A stretch of 64,000 nucleotides of DNA from Shewanella mangrovisoli (GCF_019457635.1 NZ_CP080412.1:62001-126000); one strand, 5' to 3'; shown: positions 19,876 to 30,161, counted from the first letter of the stretch. Numbers and translations are program-made. The notes: a model not told the origin generated them from the letters alone.

Positions 19876-20400
19876 ATGCAGACATTAATCATCTATTCGA
19901 CAATCGATGGCCAAACACTGGAAATCTGCCGCAAAATCAAAACGCTTGCCGAACAAGCGGGTGACCAGGTGTCGTTAGTGAGCTTAGAACAGGCCGAAGC
20001 CTTAAGCCTTGCCGATTTCGATAAAGTGTTGATTGGTGCGAGTATTCGTTATGGCAAACATAGGCCCGATCTCTACCAGTTTGTGAATCGCAATCATGCG
20101 GTGCTGGACAGTAAAATCAACGGCTTCTTTACCGTGAATGTGGTGGCGCGCAAGCCATTAAAGAACACGCCAGAAACCAATCCTTATATGCAAAAGTTCC
20201 TCAAATTATCCCTGTGGCAGCCACAGCAATTGGCAGTGTTTGCGGGCAAGATTGATTACCCTAAATACGGCTTATTCGACCGCACTATGATCCGTTTTAT
20301 CATGTGGATGACCAAGGGACCGACCGATCTGAAGGGCACCTTCGAGTTTACCGACTGGGGTAAAGTCGAAGCCTTTGGGGCACACTTTAGCAAGCTGTAA
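19876..20400 (+). CDS. hemG: Protoporphyrinogen IX dehydrogenase, flavodoxin type (first copy)
   Basis: A 174-residue flavodoxin-like enzyme that oxidises protoporphyrinogen IX in heme synthesis. It opens with MQTLIIYSTIDGQT (FMN phosphate-binding loop), has IRYGKHRPDLYQFV, and the HemG-specific FFTVNVVARKP and TKGPTDLKGTFEFTDW segments. Length fits HemG (181 in E. coli). It follows trkH by 1 base, so it is in the same operon. A paralog lies at 20963-21517. Confidence 0.95.
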   Translation: MQTLIIYSTIDGQTLEICRKIKTLAEQAGDQVSLVSLEQAEALSLADFDKVLIGASIRYGKHRPDLYQFVNRNHAVLDSKINGFFTVNVVARKPLKNTPETNPYMQKFLKLSLWQPQQLAVFAGKIDYPKYGLFDRTMIRFIMWMTKGPTDLKGTFEFTDWGKVEAFGAHFSKL

Positions 20401-20405
20401 AAATG

Positions 20406-20436
20406 ATAAAGCCCTAGTCTCAGCTAGGGCTTTATT
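20406..20436. terminator. Bidirectional terminator between hemG and the ArsR-family gene
   Basis: ATAAAGCCCTAG pairs with CTAGGGCTTTAT around TCTCAG. It lies between convergent genes and has A and T flanks. Confidence 0.9.
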
Positions 20437-20455
20437 GTTATTGCATGACAGGACT

Positions 20456-20764
20456 TTATACGGCGCAATAACGGCTGTGGAGAATCGAAATCACTTGGGT
20501 GACTTGCTCATTCTTAAGCTTGTAATACACAATCTGCGAACTCTTACGGGTATCGACTAAGTCTTCGGCTCGCAACACCGCTAAATGTTGTGATAGCGCC
20601 GATTGGCTTAAGGGCACAGTCTCATTCAGCTCGGTTACACTCAGCTCTTTATCCAGCAATAGGCACAAAATCATTAAGCGATAAGGATTCGCTATGGCTT
20701 TGAGCCATTTAGCCGCACTTTCCGCATTCGTTACCATTGCATTTACATCAATATCATTTTGCAT
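20456..20764 (-). CDS. ArsR-family regulator, HlyU/BigR-like
   Basis: A 102-residue winged-helix ArsR/SmtB-type repressor. The recognition helix region reads LSQSALSQHLAVLR, followed by a beta-wing with TRKSSQIVYYKL. It is closest by eye to HlyU/BigR/YgaV: a Cys in the LMILCLLLDKE helix and another near the C-terminus in HSRYC match the two cysteines used for persulfide or redox sensing in that group, and metal-binding motifs of ArsR/SmtB are absent. It sits between two hemG paralogs. A palindrome upstream may be its operator. Targets are inferred. Confidence 0.85.
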   Translation of the reverse strand: MQNDIDVNAMVTNAESAAKWLKAIANPYRLMILCLLLDKELSVTELNETVPLSQSALSQHLAVLRAEDLVDTRKSSQIVYYKLKNEQVTQVISILHSRYCAV

Positions 20765-20788
20765 AAGGTACTCACTTTATCGCTTTTG

Positions 20789-20804
20789 ATTAGATAATTC
20801 TAAT
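20789..20804. promoter_or_regulatory. Candidate operator of the HlyU-like regulator
   Basis: ATTAGA-N4-TCTAAT, 6-base arms, in the leader of the regulator gene on the - strand. A short AT-rich inverted repeat of this kind is typical for ArsR-type operators. Self-regulation is inference. Confidence 0.45.
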
Positions 20805-20962
20805 TGAAGGTGTTTCTATACGCAATCATACTGCTCGGCAATTCAGATCTCAATTTTTGCATTTCAGAATATGAGATAACGCTGATTTGTGATCCTATCA
20901 GGGGTTTATTTAACCAATGATTGCCACAATGGTGACATACTTTTACTGAACGGGAATACCCC

Positions 20963-21517
20963 ATGACACGCATTCTGGTGCTTTATTTTACCCGTGGTGG
21001 CCATACGGCCAAGATAGCGAATGCGATTGCGCAGCAATTAACCCTGCGTGGCGCCAAGGTTGACTTGGTGGATATTAATAGTGCGGCGGCCACCAGAATT
21101 AACTGGCCCGATTATCAACTGGTGGCGCTAGGGGCTTGCGTGCTCTATGGCACCTACGATAAGAGCGTATTCCAATTTATTGAGCAGAATGCGCCAGCTT
21201 TGAGTGCGTTGCCAAACAGTTTCTTCTGCGTCAATGTGGTGGCGCGTAATCCTGAGAAGCGCATCCCCGAGAACAACAAATACCTGCAAAAATTCATTGC
21301 CTTATCACCTTGGACTCCCGCCGATTTGAAGATTATCGCCGGTAAGGTGGATTACCCCTCATGGCCTTGGTACGACAGACTGATGATCCAGCTGATTATG
21401 AAAATCACCAAAGGACCAACGGATCCTAAGGCGGTGATCGATTATACCGACTGGGAAGATGTGAAGGTCTATGCCGACCATTTGCTGACCTTGGCCGAGG
21501 TTGCTGAACCTGCCTAA
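20963..21517 (+). CDS. Protoporphyrinogen IX dehydrogenase-like flavodoxin (second copy)
   Basis: A 184-residue paralog of HemG with the same landmarks: MTRILVLYFTRGGHT (FMN loop), LYGTYDKSVFQFIE, FFCVNVVARNPEKR, TKGPTDPKAVIDYTDW. Residue identity with the first copy is obvious by eye in the second half. It may also oxidise protoporphyrinogen or be a flavodoxin for another partner. It is divergent from the HlyU-like gene and convergent with a second trkH. Confidence 0.85.
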   Translation: MTRILVLYFTRGGHTAKIANAIAQQLTLRGAKVDLVDINSAAATRINWPDYQLVALGACVLYGTYDKSVFQFIEQNAPALSALPNSFFCVNVVARNPEKRIPENNKYLQKFIALSPWTPADLKIIAGKVDYPSWPWYDRLMIQLIMKITKGPTDPKAVIDYTDWEDVKVYADHLLTLAEVAEPA

Positions 21518-21518
21518 T

Positions 21519-21545
21519 AAAAATGCGCTCTGTGAGCGCATTTTT
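21519..21545. terminator. Bidirectional terminator between second hemG copy and second trkH
   Basis: AAAAATGCGCTC pairs with GAGCGCATTTTT around TGT, between two convergent genes. Confidence 0.92.
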
Positions 21546-21563
21546 AGTTTTTGATTGATACGA

Positions 21564-23006
21564 CTAGTATTTCCAAAAGCTGGGATGGAACAGCACTGCT
21601 ACGGTTAAAATCTCTAAGCGGCCGAGCAACATACCCAAAGAGAGCGCCCATTTAGCTACATCGGGCAGCGTCGAGAAGTTACCCGCAGGACCAATGATGG
21701 GGCCAAGCCCTGGGCCGACGTTGGTGACTGCGGTAATAGCACCGGTAAAGCTGGTCATGGGGTCTAGCCCCGTCAGCACCAGAATCACAGATAATCCAAC
21801 AATCACAAACATAAACAGCAGCACAAAGGTGATCAGTGAGCGCACAATATCTTCACTGATCAGGCGGTTATTATAGCGCTCCCGAAAGATGCCATTGGGG
21901 TGACATTGCTGCTTTAACTGCTCGCGCATAATGGCGCCGGCAATTTGGAAGCGGAAGATTTTAATCCCGCCTGAGGTAGAGCCAGAGCAGCTACCTACAA
22001 ACATTAAGAATAAAAACGCGATATTCGCAAACGCGCCCCAGGCGCCGTAGTCGGTTAAACCATAACCCGTAGTCGTAACCACGGAAACCACGTTAAAGCT
22101 GGAGAGGCGCAGCGCGTCGATAAGGGCGATATCCCTCGTTTGCCACAGCCAGAAGCCAATAAAACAAGACACAAAAGTGAGGAAAAACAAGAAACCTTTA
22201 ACTTGTGCATCGTTCCAAACAGTGAAGTCTCGCTGCTGGATCATCTGCACAAACATCAGTAGGGGTAAACCACCCGCCGCCATAAACACAACGCCAACCC
22301 AATGGGCTGAATTTGAAAACGCCGCCATCGAGTTATCTGAGGTCGAATAGCCTCCCGTCGACAGTGTGGTCATCGCATGGTTGATGGCTTGAAACCAAGT
22401 CATGCCAGCAAGATGGTAGGCAACACAGCACATCACGGTCAGCAAGATATAGATAAAAAATAGATGCTTAGCCATGTTTTGAGTGCGCGGCACCGCCTTA
22501 TCGCTCCAATCCGATGACTCGGTGCGGAACAGCCGCATACCACCGACGTTTAAGAAGGGCAGAATCGCTACTGCCATCACGATAAAGCCAATACCGCCCA
22601 GCCATTGCAATAACGAGCGCCAGATTAAGATACTGTGGTCCATAGTATCTAAGCCCGAGAGCACGGTTGAACCTGTGGTGGTAATGCCGGACATGGTCTC
22701 GAAGAAGGCGTCTGTATAGCCAATGCCGTGGTATAAGGTAAACGGCATGGCGGCAAACAGGCTCACGATCAGCCAAGTGAGGCTGGTGAGCAGAAACATA
22801 TCGCGAATATTGAGGTTAATGGTTTTGCTCTGGCCGTTATGCAAACAGAGGCTGGCGCAAATTCCAGTGACTAAAGCCGACAGCATGAAAGCGCCCACGG
22901 TTTCCTCACCGTTGAACACGGCAAGGAGCAGGGGCGCTAACATAAAGGCTGTTAACATCGACAGAAACAGCCCCAAAATAAACAATAGCGGTCTAAAGTT
23001 CAGCAT
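21564..23006 (-). CDS. Potassium transporter, TrkH family (second copy)
   Basis: A 480-residue K+ channel-like subunit with filter segments MSGITTTGSTV, TTLSTGGYSTS, VSVVTTTGYGLTD and AVTNVGPGLGP. It is clearly a different Trk/Ktr-type paralog from the 18417 gene. It is encoded 11 bases after trkA on the same strand, so its natural partner is that TrkA protein. The operon def-fmt-rsmB-trkA-trkH is conserved in many gammaproteobacteria. Confidence 0.95.
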   Translation of the reverse strand: MLNFRPLLFILGLFLSMLTAFMLAPLLLAVFNGEETVGAFMLSALVTGICASLCLHNGQSKTINLNIRDMFLLTSLTWLIVSLFAAMPFTLYHGIGYTDAFFETMSGITTTGSTVLSGLDTMDHSILIWRSLLQWLGGIGFIVMAVAILPFLNVGGMRLFRTESSDWSDKAVPRTQNMAKHLFFIYILLTVMCCVAYHLAGMTWFQAINHAMTTLSTGGYSTSDNSMAAFSNSAHWVGVVFMAAGGLPLLMFVQMIQQRDFTVWNDAQVKGFLFFLTFVSCFIGFWLWQTRDIALIDALRLSSFNVVSVVTTTGYGLTDYGAWGAFANIAFLFLMFVGSCSGSTSGGIKIFRFQIAGAIMREQLKQQCHPNGIFRERYNNRLISEDIVRSLITFVLLFMFVIVGLSVILVLTGLDPMTSFTGAITAVTNVGPGLGPIIGPAGNFSTLPDVAKWALSLGMLLGRLEILTVAVLFHPSFWKY

Positions 23007-23017
23007 AAGATGATGAC

Positions 23018-24427
23018 TTAGAAGAAGAAGGCGCTAGGTTGGAACAGTTTCTCGACTTCGCCGACAAACTTTTTGTTCACGAGGAACAGAATCACGTGAT
23101 CCCCTTGCTCAATCACTGTCTTGTCGTGGGCCATCAGCACTTCTTCATTACGTACTATGGCGCCAATGGTGGTTCCCGGCGGCAGCTTGATATCGCCAAT
23201 AGCCTTGCCAACAACCTTGGAGGTGCTGGAGTCGCCATGGGCAATAGCTTCAATCGCTTCGGCGGCGCCGCGGCGTAAGGAATACACGTTACAGATATCG
23301 CCTTGGCGGATATGGGTCAGTAAGGCTGAAATCGTCGCCTGCTGGGGTGAAATCGCGATATCGATATTGGCTTCCTGCACAATATCCACATAGGCTTCGC
23401 GCTGGATCAGTACCATCACCTTTTTCGCCCCCATGCGTTTAGCTAATAGGGCGGACATGATGTTGGCTTCATCGTCGTTGGTGACGGCAATAAACACGTC
23501 GGTTTGGTCGATATGTTCTTCGAGCAGCAACTCTTGATCTGAGGCGTCACCACAAAATACTGTAGTGTTTTCAAGCTGTTCAGAGAGTGTTTCGGCGCGC
23601 TCGAACTTATGCTCAATCAGCTTGACTGAGTGAGTGCGTTCGAGGCGTTTAGCCAGCCCTAAGCCGATGTTACCGCCTCCCGCAATCATGATATTGCGGT
23701 AGGAGTTATCCAGCTTTTGCATTTCACTCATCACCGCGCGGATATGACGACTGTCGGCGACGAAAAACACTTCGTCATCGGCTTCGATAATCGTTGTACC
23801 GCGGGGCATGATAGGGCGACCTTGGCGGAAAATCGCCGCCACCCGGGTATCAATATTCGGCATATGCTCGCGCAGCGCGGCCAAGGCATTACCGACTAAA
23901 GGGCCGCCGTAATAGGCGCGAACCGCAACCAAACTTAAGCGGCCTTCGGCAAATTCGAGCACTTGCAGCGCCCCAGGATATTCAACCAAACGTTGAATGT
24001 AAGCGGTCACTAACTGCTCAGGTGCGATAAGTTCATCGATCACAAAACCACCGCGAGGACGTCCCTCGCTATTTTTGGTTTCACTGTCGATAAATAATTT
24101 ATCGCGCATCGCCAGATAAGGTTCGGAGCGAATACGGGCGATTTTAGTCGGTGTACCAAATAGGCTGTAGGCCATTTGGCAGGCGACCATGTTGCATTCA
24201 TCGCTGTTTGTTACAGCAATCAGCATGTCGGCATCTTCGGCGCCTGCTTCTTTGAGTACATCGGGGTGGGCACCATGGCCCGCCACGACGCGAAGGTCAT
24301 ATTTATCCTGCAGGGCGCGTAATCTGGATTTGTCGCTATCGACTATGGTGATATCGTTGTTTTCACCCACCAAATTTTCGGCCAAGGTTCCCCCGACTTG
24401 ACCCGCACCTAATATGATAATTTTCAT
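23018..24427 (-). CDS. trkA: Trk system potassium uptake protein TrkA
   Basis: A 469-residue cytoplasmic NAD-binding gate of the Trk K+ channel. Two RCK modules are present: the first starts [18 protein letters not shown] with the GxGxxG loop and ends near VDSD, the second starts [19 protein letters not shown]. Each is followed by a TrkA_C domain. Length and layout match E. coli TrkA (458). Confidence 0.97.
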   Translation of the reverse strand: MKIIILGAGQVGGTLAENLVGENNDITIVDSDKSRLRALQDKYDLRVVAGHGAHPDVLKEAGAEDADMLIAVTNSDECNMVACQMAYSLFGTPTKIARIRSEPYLAMRDKLFIDSETKNSEGRPRGGFVIDELIAPEQLVTAYIQRLVEYPGALQVLEFAEGRLSLVAVRAYYGGPLVGNALAALREHMPNIDTRVAAIFRQGRPIMPRGTTIIEADDEVFFVADSRHIRAVMSEMQKLDNSYRNIMIAGGGNIGLGLAKRLERTHSVKLIEHKFERAETLSEQLENTTVFCGDASDQELLLEEHIDQTDVFIAVTNDDEANIMSALLAKRMGAKKVMVLIQREAYVDIVQEANIDIAISPQQATISALLTHIRQGDICNVYSLRRGAAEAIEAIAHGDSSTSKVVGKAIGDIKLPPGTTIGAIVRNEEVLMAHDKTVIEQGDHVILFLVNKKFVGEVEKLFQPSAFFF

Positions 24428-24442
24428 GGCCTTGCTTACTTC

Positions 24443-25732
24443 CTAATGGGTCGCTTTCAATAAACGGGCGTAATAAAACCCATCCATGTTGTGTTGTCCC
24501 GGCGTGATTTGCCAACCTATATCTTGGCTTGAAGCCTGCTGGGCAAGAGTGTCTAGCTTAGCATCTGCGGTTCTGGCTAAAAATGCACTAATTTGGTCTC
24601 GATTTTCCTGCGGCAAAATAGAGCAAGTTGCATACAGGAGTGTGCCACCGGGTTTGAGCCACTTCCAGCAGTGATCGAGAATTTGTCTTTGCAGCTCAGC
24701 CAGTTCTTCGATGTCATGGTTTTTGCGTAACCACTTGATATCGGGATGACGGCGGATAACGCCCGTCGCCGAGCAAGGCGCGTCGAGTAAGATACGAGCA
24801 AACTGTTCACCCTGCCACCATGAGTCGATGTTGGCTGCATCGCCATGAATAACTTCCGCTTTTAATGATAAACGGTCAAGGTTCTGTTGCACGCGCTCCA
24901 GTCGTTTAGCATCGAAATCGACGGCGACCAGCTGGATGCTAGGTTCAAGTTCGAGTAAATGGCAGCTTTTGCCGCCCGGTGCCGCGCAGGCATCGAGGAC
25001 CAGTTCATTGGCTTGCGGAGCCAGCAGAGTCGCGGCCCATTGGGCGGCGCCATCTTGCACCGATGCCGCACCTTCGTGGAAGCGTGGCAATGTCGCCACA
25101 TCCTTGGGATGGGCCAGCAGTATGGCATCATCACTGAGGCCAGCACTGGCTTCTATCTCTAGCTCACTCAGGGCGGCAAGATATGCATCGCGGCTTTGGG
25201 AGAGGCGATTGTTGCGTAACCACATAGGTGGACGTTCATGGCTTTGCTGGATTATCTCTTGCCAATTATCGGGATAAGCGGCTTTTAAGCGCTTAATTAA
25301 CCAGCCCGGCGTGTTGTAGCTTAAGGTCTCTGACTCAGTGCTTAGTGGCGTTAATTGGCGCTGAATATTACGCAGTACGCCATTGACGACCTTTACCATG
25401 CCCTCAAATTTTAACTGACGGCAGGCCTCGGCGGTTTCGGAGATAGCGGCGTGGCTTGGAATGCGAGTAAAGTAAAGTTGATAACAGCCAACAATTAATA
25501 ACTGGTGGATGATCCTTTGCTTACCTTTCAGCGGCTTAGCCAAACACTCGGCCACGCGTTTTTCGATCTGCGGCAAGGTGCGCATCACGCCGTAGCATAG
25601 CTCTGCGAGCAGGGCTTTATCTTTACCACTGGCAAGATGCTTTTGCTGTTCTGGCAGTGCAACTGAAAGTGACACGCCTTTCTCTAAGACTTCGAAGATG
25701 GCTTTGGCCGCCAGTGCACGCAAGTTCATCAT
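24443..25732 (-). CDS. rsmB: 16S rRNA (cytosine(967)-C5)-methyltransferase
   Basis: A 429-residue RNA methyltransferase (RsmB/Sun) that makes m5C967 of 16S rRNA. The N-terminal NusB-like domain (about 1-140) is followed by a SAM-dependent domain with LDACAAPGGKS (motif I), LLDAPCSATGVIRRHPDIKW (motif IV, with the first catalytic Cys) and ATCSILPQEN (motif VI, nucleophilic Cys). The start codon overlaps the fmt stop by one base, a sign of translational coupling. Confidence 0.97.
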   Translation of the reverse strand: MMNLRALAAKAIFEVLEKGVSLSVALPEQQKHLASGKDKALLAELCYGVMRTLPQIEKRVAECLAKPLKGKQRIIHQLLIVGCYQLYFTRIPSHAAISETAEACRQLKFEGMVKVVNGVLRNIQRQLTPLSTESETLSYNTPGWLIKRLKAAYPDNWQEIIQQSHERPPMWLRNNRLSQSRDAYLAALSELEIEASAGLSDDAILLAHPKDVATLPRFHEGAASVQDGAAQWAATLLAPQANELVLDACAAPGGKSCHLLELEPSIQLVAVDFDAKRLERVQQNLDRLSLKAEVIHGDAANIDSWWQGEQFARILLDAPCSATGVIRRHPDIKWLRKNHDIEELAELQRQILDHCWKWLKPGGTLLYATCSILPQENRDQISAFLARTADAKLDTLAQQASSQDIGWQITPGQHNMDGFYYARLLKATH

Positions 25733-26688
25733 TATTGCGCCTCGTTATTAAGACGAGTATTTGGGGTAAACCAGTCGCCGCGGGCATTGAGTATGTCGGC
25801 CACGCTGAGTGGTTTTTTACCGGGTAATTGCATGCTGAGCAGAGTTAACACACCATCGCCGGTGGCGACTTCAATGCCTTTTTTACTGGCGCTGATAATA
25901 GTGCCGGGGGCGGCATTGCTGCTGGTGGTGCTGACTTGGGTCTGCCACACCTTGATGGTATTGCCTTGGTGCTCAAAATAGCTCACAGGCCAAGGATTGA
26001 AGGCGCGCACTTCTTGCCACAATTGAGTTGCGGATTTACTCCAATCGAGTCTCGCTTCTTCTTTACTAAGTTTTTCGGCGTAGTTAGCTAAGGCTTCATC
26101 TTGTTTTTCAGCCGTTAGGGTGCCGTTGGCTAAACCTTCGAGTGCTTGCAGTAGCGCGTCTGGCCCCTGCAGAGCTAACTTCTCGTAAAGGGTGGCGGAA
26201 GTATCATCATCTTCAATCGGCAAGTAGGTTTTCAGTAGCATGTCGCCTGTATCTAGGCCGACATCCATTTGCATGATAGTCACGCCGGTTTCTTTATCGC
26301 CAGCCCACAACGCGCGTTGAATCGGCGCCGCGCCGCGCCAGCGTGGCAGAATAGAACCATGAACATTGATGCAGCCTAAACGCGGCGTGTCGAGCACTAC
26401 TTTAGGCAGAATCAAGCCGTAGGCGACCACCACCATTATATCGGCGTTGAGGGCGGCAAGTTCTTGCTGCGCGGGTTCTTTACGCAGAGAGCCCGGCTGA
26501 TAAACCGGAATGTCGTGGCTGACTGCGAGTTCTTTAACTGGGCTGGCGGTGAGTTTTTTACCGCGCCCTGCGGGTCTGTCCGGCTGAGTGTAGACGGCAA
26601 TCACATTGTGATGTGAGTTAATCAGCGCCTGTAAATGGCGAGCGGCAAAATCCGGTGTTCCGGCGAAGATGATATTGAGTGGTTTCAA
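25732..26688 (-). CDS. fmt: Methionyl-tRNA formyltransferase
   Basis: A 318-residue enzyme that puts a formyl group on initiator Met-tRNA from 10-formyl-THF. The signature starts [17 protein letters not shown]. The catalytic core [18 protein letters not shown] is intact, followed by the [11 protein letters not shown] region. The C-terminal OB-like domain fills the rest. It lies 15 bases after def on the same strand, and overlaps the rsmB start by one base. Confidence 0.97.
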   Translation of the reverse strand: MKPLNIIFAGTPDFAARHLQALINSHHNVIAVYTQPDRPAGRGKKLTASPVKELAVSHDIPVYQPGSLRKEPAQQELAALNADIMVVVAYGLILPKVVLDTPRLGCINVHGSILPRWRGAAPIQRALWAGDKETGVTIMQMDVGLDTGDMLLKTYLPIEDDDTSATLYEKLALQGPDALLQALEGLANGTLTAEKQDEALANYAEKLSKEEARLDWSKSATQLWQEVRAFNPWPVSYFEHQGNTIKVWQTQVSTTSSNAAPGTIISASKKGIEVATGDGVLTLLSMQLPGKKPLSVADILNARGDWFTPNTRLNNEAQ

Positions 26689-26703
26689 ATCTGATCCTAA
26701 TGC

Positions 26704-27210
26704 TTATTTGGCGTCCTGTCTGGCCGCTTTTTCAAGTTTCTGTTTGATCCGTTGGCGCTTCAATGGCGACAGGTAATCGACAAATAACTTACCTTTCAGG
26801 TGATCCATTTCATGCTGAATGCAAATAGCAAAAAGCTCATCGGCTTCAACGGTGAATTCATTACCGTGTCTATCCAGTGCCTTAACGGTAACAAACTCGG
26901 CACGGTCGACCTTGGCATAGATACCAGGGACCGACAGACAACCTTCTTCGTTACAGAAATCACCGCTACTGGCGATAATTTCGGGATTGATAAAGACTTT
27001 AGGACGATCGACCTCGTCTTGTAAATCCATCACGATCAGTTGTTTATGATAGTCGACTTGGGTTGCTGCCAGACCAATCCCTTTTTCTTGGTACATGGTC
27101 TCGAACATATCATCGATTTGTGTTTGCAACTCAGCAGTAAACTCTGTGACCGGGGTCGCTTGAGTTCGCAATCTTTCATCGGGAAAGCGTAAAACTTTTA
27201 ATAGTGCCAT
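26704..27210 (-). CDS. def: Peptide deformylase
   Basis: A 168-residue metalloenzyme that removes the N-formyl group from new proteins. Motif 1 GIGLAATQ, motif 2 EEGCLS (Cys metal ligand) and motif 3 QHEMDH (two His ligands and catalytic Glu) are all present. The start chosen is the ATG that gives [14 protein letters not shown], the family's usual N-terminus; an upstream in-frame ATG adds 11 unusual residues. First gene of the def-fmt-rsmB-trkA-trkH operon. Confidence 0.97.
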   Translation of the reverse strand: MALLKVLRFPDERLRTQATPVTEFTAELQTQIDDMFETMYQEKGIGLAATQVDYHKQLIVMDLQDEVDRPKVFINPEIIASSGDFCNEEGCLSVPGIYAKVDRAEFVTVKALDRHGNEFTVEADELFAICIQHEMDHLKGKLFVDYLSPLKRQRIKQKLEKAARQDAK

Positions 27211-27335
27211 ACTTAAACTCTTAACAAGTCTGTCAAATCTCAATCAGTTGGTTATACTGACTGAGGCTAATGGGCTAATTTTAATCTTTAGTGCCTATCA
27301 ATAACAGTAAAAGCTCGATTTAAGAGCTAAACAAC

Positions 27336-28460
27336 ATGGACCGCACCATGAAACGGCTAATTTTACTTGCGTTAATGACATTTAATTGCACGTTGGTTTC
27401 CGCTGATACTCTCACGCTGAAAGCAGGGCATCCTGAGTCATATGTGGTAAAGAAGGGCGATACCCTGTGGGATATCTCGGCAACCTTTTTAAATGACCCT
27501 TGGAAGTGGCCACGTTTATGGGATGTTAACCCCCAGATTGCTAACCCTCATTTAATTTACCCCGGCGATCAGCTCACTTTAGTCTTTATCGATGGTCAAC
27601 CCAGATTAGTGCGTAATGGTGCTAACGAGGGAAAACCCCATATTCGCAAAACCCCTGAAGGACGCGTGATTGCTAAGAGTAATGCGGTTCCTGCGGTTGA
27701 CTTAGCGTTAATCCAAAATTATCTCGTGCAAAACCGTGTGGTGGATGCCGACTGGTTTGCACAGCAACCTATGGTGCTCGCGGGTGAGAGTCCTTCACGT
27801 CACCATGTGGTTGGCGATGTGATTTATATCGATAGCGAACTGCCTTTAAACCAAAAGCTGGGTATGTATGAACGCGGCCGAGACTTCTTCAATAAACAAA
27901 CGGGCGAAGCATTAGGACAAGAAGCGATTCTGGCATCTACTGGCCAAGTAATTGAATCAGGCAAAGTGTCTAAGGTCAAAATCCTCAGCAACTACCGTGA
28001 AACCAAGGCGGGTTTTAGGGCGTTGCCGATGGAAGATGAAGCCTTAATGTCTGCCTATTTTACGCCAAAACCTGCAGAGCTTAAGACACCTGCGACAGTG
28101 CTAGCGATTGAGTCGAAAATGCGTGAGGCGGGTAAGCTGAATGTGGTGTACTTAGATAAAGGCACGCAGGATGGTGTTGAGCCTGGTGAAGTGTTCTCCA
28201 TTTACCGCGATGGTGAAGAAATCGTGATCAACAACGATGGCCAACCCGTACCTGCAGCCGAGCGCACCGCTTATGATAATGTGGTGGCGTCACTGTCGTC
28301 AGATCGCGCCATCAAGATGCCCGATATTTACCATGGCAAACTCTTAGTCTTTAAAGTGTTTGATAAAGCGAGCTTAGGTTTGATTGTCTCGACTGAACGT
28401 TCTGTACGTGTCGACGATAAATTAATTGCGCCAGACTCCTTAGCCTTTAGAGGTGAATAA
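27336..28460 (+). CDS. LysM-domain secreted protein
   Basis: A 374-residue protein. A signal peptide (about residues 5-23 from MKRLILLALMTFNCTLVSA) is followed by one LysM peptidoglycan-binding domain (SYVVKKGDTLWDISATFLNDP, then WDVNPQIANPHLIYPGDQL). The remaining 280 residues are not recognised but are conserved next to dprA in gammaproteobacteria. The first ATG is used; a second ATG four codons later also fits the signal peptide. It is divergent from def and leads into dprA. Confidence 0.85.
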   Translation: MDRTMKRLILLALMTFNCTLVSADTLTLKAGHPESYVVKKGDTLWDISATFLNDPWKWPRLWDVNPQIANPHLIYPGDQLTLVFIDGQPRLVRNGANEGKPHIRKTPEGRVIAKSNAVPAVDLALIQNYLVQNRVVDADWFAQQPMVLAGESPSRHHVVGDVIYIDSELPLNQKLGMYERGRDFFNKQTGEALGQEAILASTGQVIESGKVSKVKILSNYRETKAGFRALPMEDEALMSAYFTPKPAELKTPATVLAIESKMREAGKLNVVYLDKGTQDGVEPGEVFSIYRDGEEIVINNDGQPVPAAERTAYDNVVASLSSDRAIKMPDIYHGKLLVFKVFDKASLGLIVSTERSVRVDDKLIAPDSLAFRGE

Positions 28461-28471
28461 TCCCTGAACAT

Positions 28472-29560
28472 TTGGTCGATTGGTTAATTGTTAATGCGGT
28501 ATCTGGGCTAGGACCCGCTCGGACACAACAATTATTAACGCACATGGATGTGGACGACCTCAGGCAAAGATTGGAGCATGAGAGGCACTCGCTCCCATTG
28601 TCTGACAATCTACTCCATAGCTTAGTCATTGATTATCAAAGGGTCGATGCCGCCCTTGAATGGCAACAGCAGTCTGAACTGCATCACCTCGTTTGTTTTA
28701 CCGATCCCCTTTATCCTCCATTACTCAAACAGTTACCTGATCCTCCAAGCGTCTTATTTATCAAAGGCTGTGCTGAGGCGTTGTTGCTCCCATCGCTCGC
28801 GATAGTCGGGAGTCGTAATGCATCTCCCGGTGGATTACAGGTTGCCTATCTGTTAGCTCGAGAGATGTCTGCGCTAGGATTTAGTATTTGTAGCGGCATG
28901 GCGATAGGGATTGATGGCGCCGCCCATAAAGCCTGTGTTGACCATGGAGGAAGAACGCTTGCCGTGCTCGGAACCGGGATTGATATTATTTATCCGCGTC
29001 GACATAAGCAGCTTTATGAGGATATTCAGCACCAAGGCTGTATAATAAGCGAGTTTTGGCCGGATATAGGGCCATTTGCGGGCAATTTCCCGAAACGAAA
29101 CCGCATTATTAGCGGTCTTTCTTTAGGTACGCTGGTGGTTGAGGCTTGCCGTAAGAGTGGTTCACTTATCACCGCTAGGTTGGCCATGGAGCAGGGGCGT
29201 GAGGTCTTTGCGGTTCCGGGCTCGATTCTCGGCGGCTTTCATCAAGGCTGCCATGATTTATTGCGGGATGGGGCAAAACTTGTGGAGAGTGCGGCCGATA
29301 TAGTGGAAGAGCTGGTAAGTTTGACGGCTTTTCACCTTGAAGAAGTCAACACTCGCCACCATATACAGCAAGGTGAGATTTGTGATTTGCCATTTTCATC
29401 GCTGTTAGCTAGTGTAGGTTATGAAACTACAACAATTGATGCTGTAGTCGAACATAGTGGGAAAACGATAGATCTGGTGTTAGAACAAATGCTTGAACTT
29501 GAGTTGCAAGGTTGGGTTGTTGCAGTACCCGGTGGTTACGTCAGAGTAAAGAGGAGCTAG
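28472..29560 (+). CDS. dprA: DNA-processing protein A
   Basis: A 362-residue protein that loads RecA on single-stranded DNA during transformation. It has an N-terminal helical domain with [11 protein letters not shown], a Rossmann-like core ([55 protein letters not shown] in the order seen) and a C-terminal winged helix. The only start codon seen is TTG at 28472; the nearest Shine-Dalgarno (AGAGGTGA at 28449-28456) is about 15 bases away, unusually far, so the true start is unsure. It sits between the LysM gene and smg, as in other gammaproteobacteria. Confidence 0.92.
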   Translation: MVDWLIVNAVSGLGPARTQQLLTHMDVDDLRQRLEHERHSLPLSDNLLHSLVIDYQRVDAALEWQQQSELHHLVCFTDPLYPPLLKQLPDPPSVLFIKGCAEALLLPSLAIVGSRNASPGGLQVAYLLAREMSALGFSICSGMAIGIDGAAHKACVDHGGRTLAVLGTGIDIIYPRRHKQLYEDIQHQGCIISEFWPDIGPFAGNFPKRNRIISGLSLGTLVVEACRKSGSLITARLAMEQGREVFAVPGSILGGFHQGCHDLLRDGAKLVESAADIVEELVSLTAFHLEEVNTRHHIQQGEICDLPFSSLLASVGYETTTIDAVVEHSGKTIDLVLEQMLELELQGWVVAVPGGYVRVKRS

Positions 29561-29562
29561 CC

Positions 29563-30039
29563 ATGTTTGATATCCTCATGTATCTATTTGAAAACTATGT
29601 TCACAGTGAAGTTGAACTGTTAGTGGATGAAGACGAGTTAACCAAGGAACTCACTCGTGCTGGTTTTCACCAGTCAGAGATTTTGAAAGCATTAACTTGG
29701 TTGGAGCGTCTGGCTGAGTTGCAGGAAAGCGATAAGCCTTACCTGTGCAATCATGATCAGCATTCATTTCGGATTTACACCAAAGAAGAAATGGAAAAGC
29801 TGGACGTGGAATGCCGTGGATTCCTGCTATTTTTAGAGCAAGTGAAAGTGCTGAATGTCGAAACCCGTGAAATGGTGATCGACAGAGTCATGGAACTCGA
29901 TGAGCCTGCCTTGATCCTCGAAGATCTTAAGTGGGTGATTCTGATGGTGCTCTTTAATGCGCCCGGCCATGAGTCCGCCTATGAGCAAATGGAAGATTTA
30001 ATTTTTGAGCAGCCTGAAGAAGGTCGGCTACATTCTTAA
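29563..30039 (+). CDS. smg: Smg protein (DUF494)
   Basis: A 158-residue acidic protein of the DUF494/Smg family, found next to dprA in many gammaproteobacteria; function unknown. The start is ATG at 29563 with a GAGGAG site, two bases after the dprA stop codon region. N-terminal [16 protein letters not shown] is the family hallmark. Confidence 0.93.
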   Translation: MFDILMYLFENYVHSEVELLVDEDELTKELTRAGFHQSEILKALTWLERLAELQESDKPYLCNHDQHSFRIYTKEEMEKLDVECRGFLLFLEQVKVLNVETREMVIDRVMELDEPALILEDLKWVILMVLFNAPGHESAYEQMEDLIFEQPEEGRLHS

Positions 30040-30064
30040 GCGTTGCGATGTGATGAATAATGAG

Positions 30065-30088
30065 AAAGGAGGCTAGCCCTCCTTTTTT
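30065..30088 (+). terminator. Terminator of LysM-dprA-smg operon
   Basis: AAAGGAGG and CCTCCTTT around CTAGC, followed by T4, just after smg. Confidence 0.85.
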
Positions 30089-30161
30089 GATGCCATAAGC
30101 TTGTTAATACCTGTGTGGTGAGTTATCTGCGGATTAGACGCAATGACTGGTGGTAATGATT

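Noticed and set aside
23080..23100. Another CACGTG palindrome (ATCACGTGAT) near the 3' end of trkA, seen as a possible fifth parS
   Set aside because: The flanks do not fit the parS pattern (no TGTTCC/GGAACA or TGTTTC arms); only the six central bases agree.
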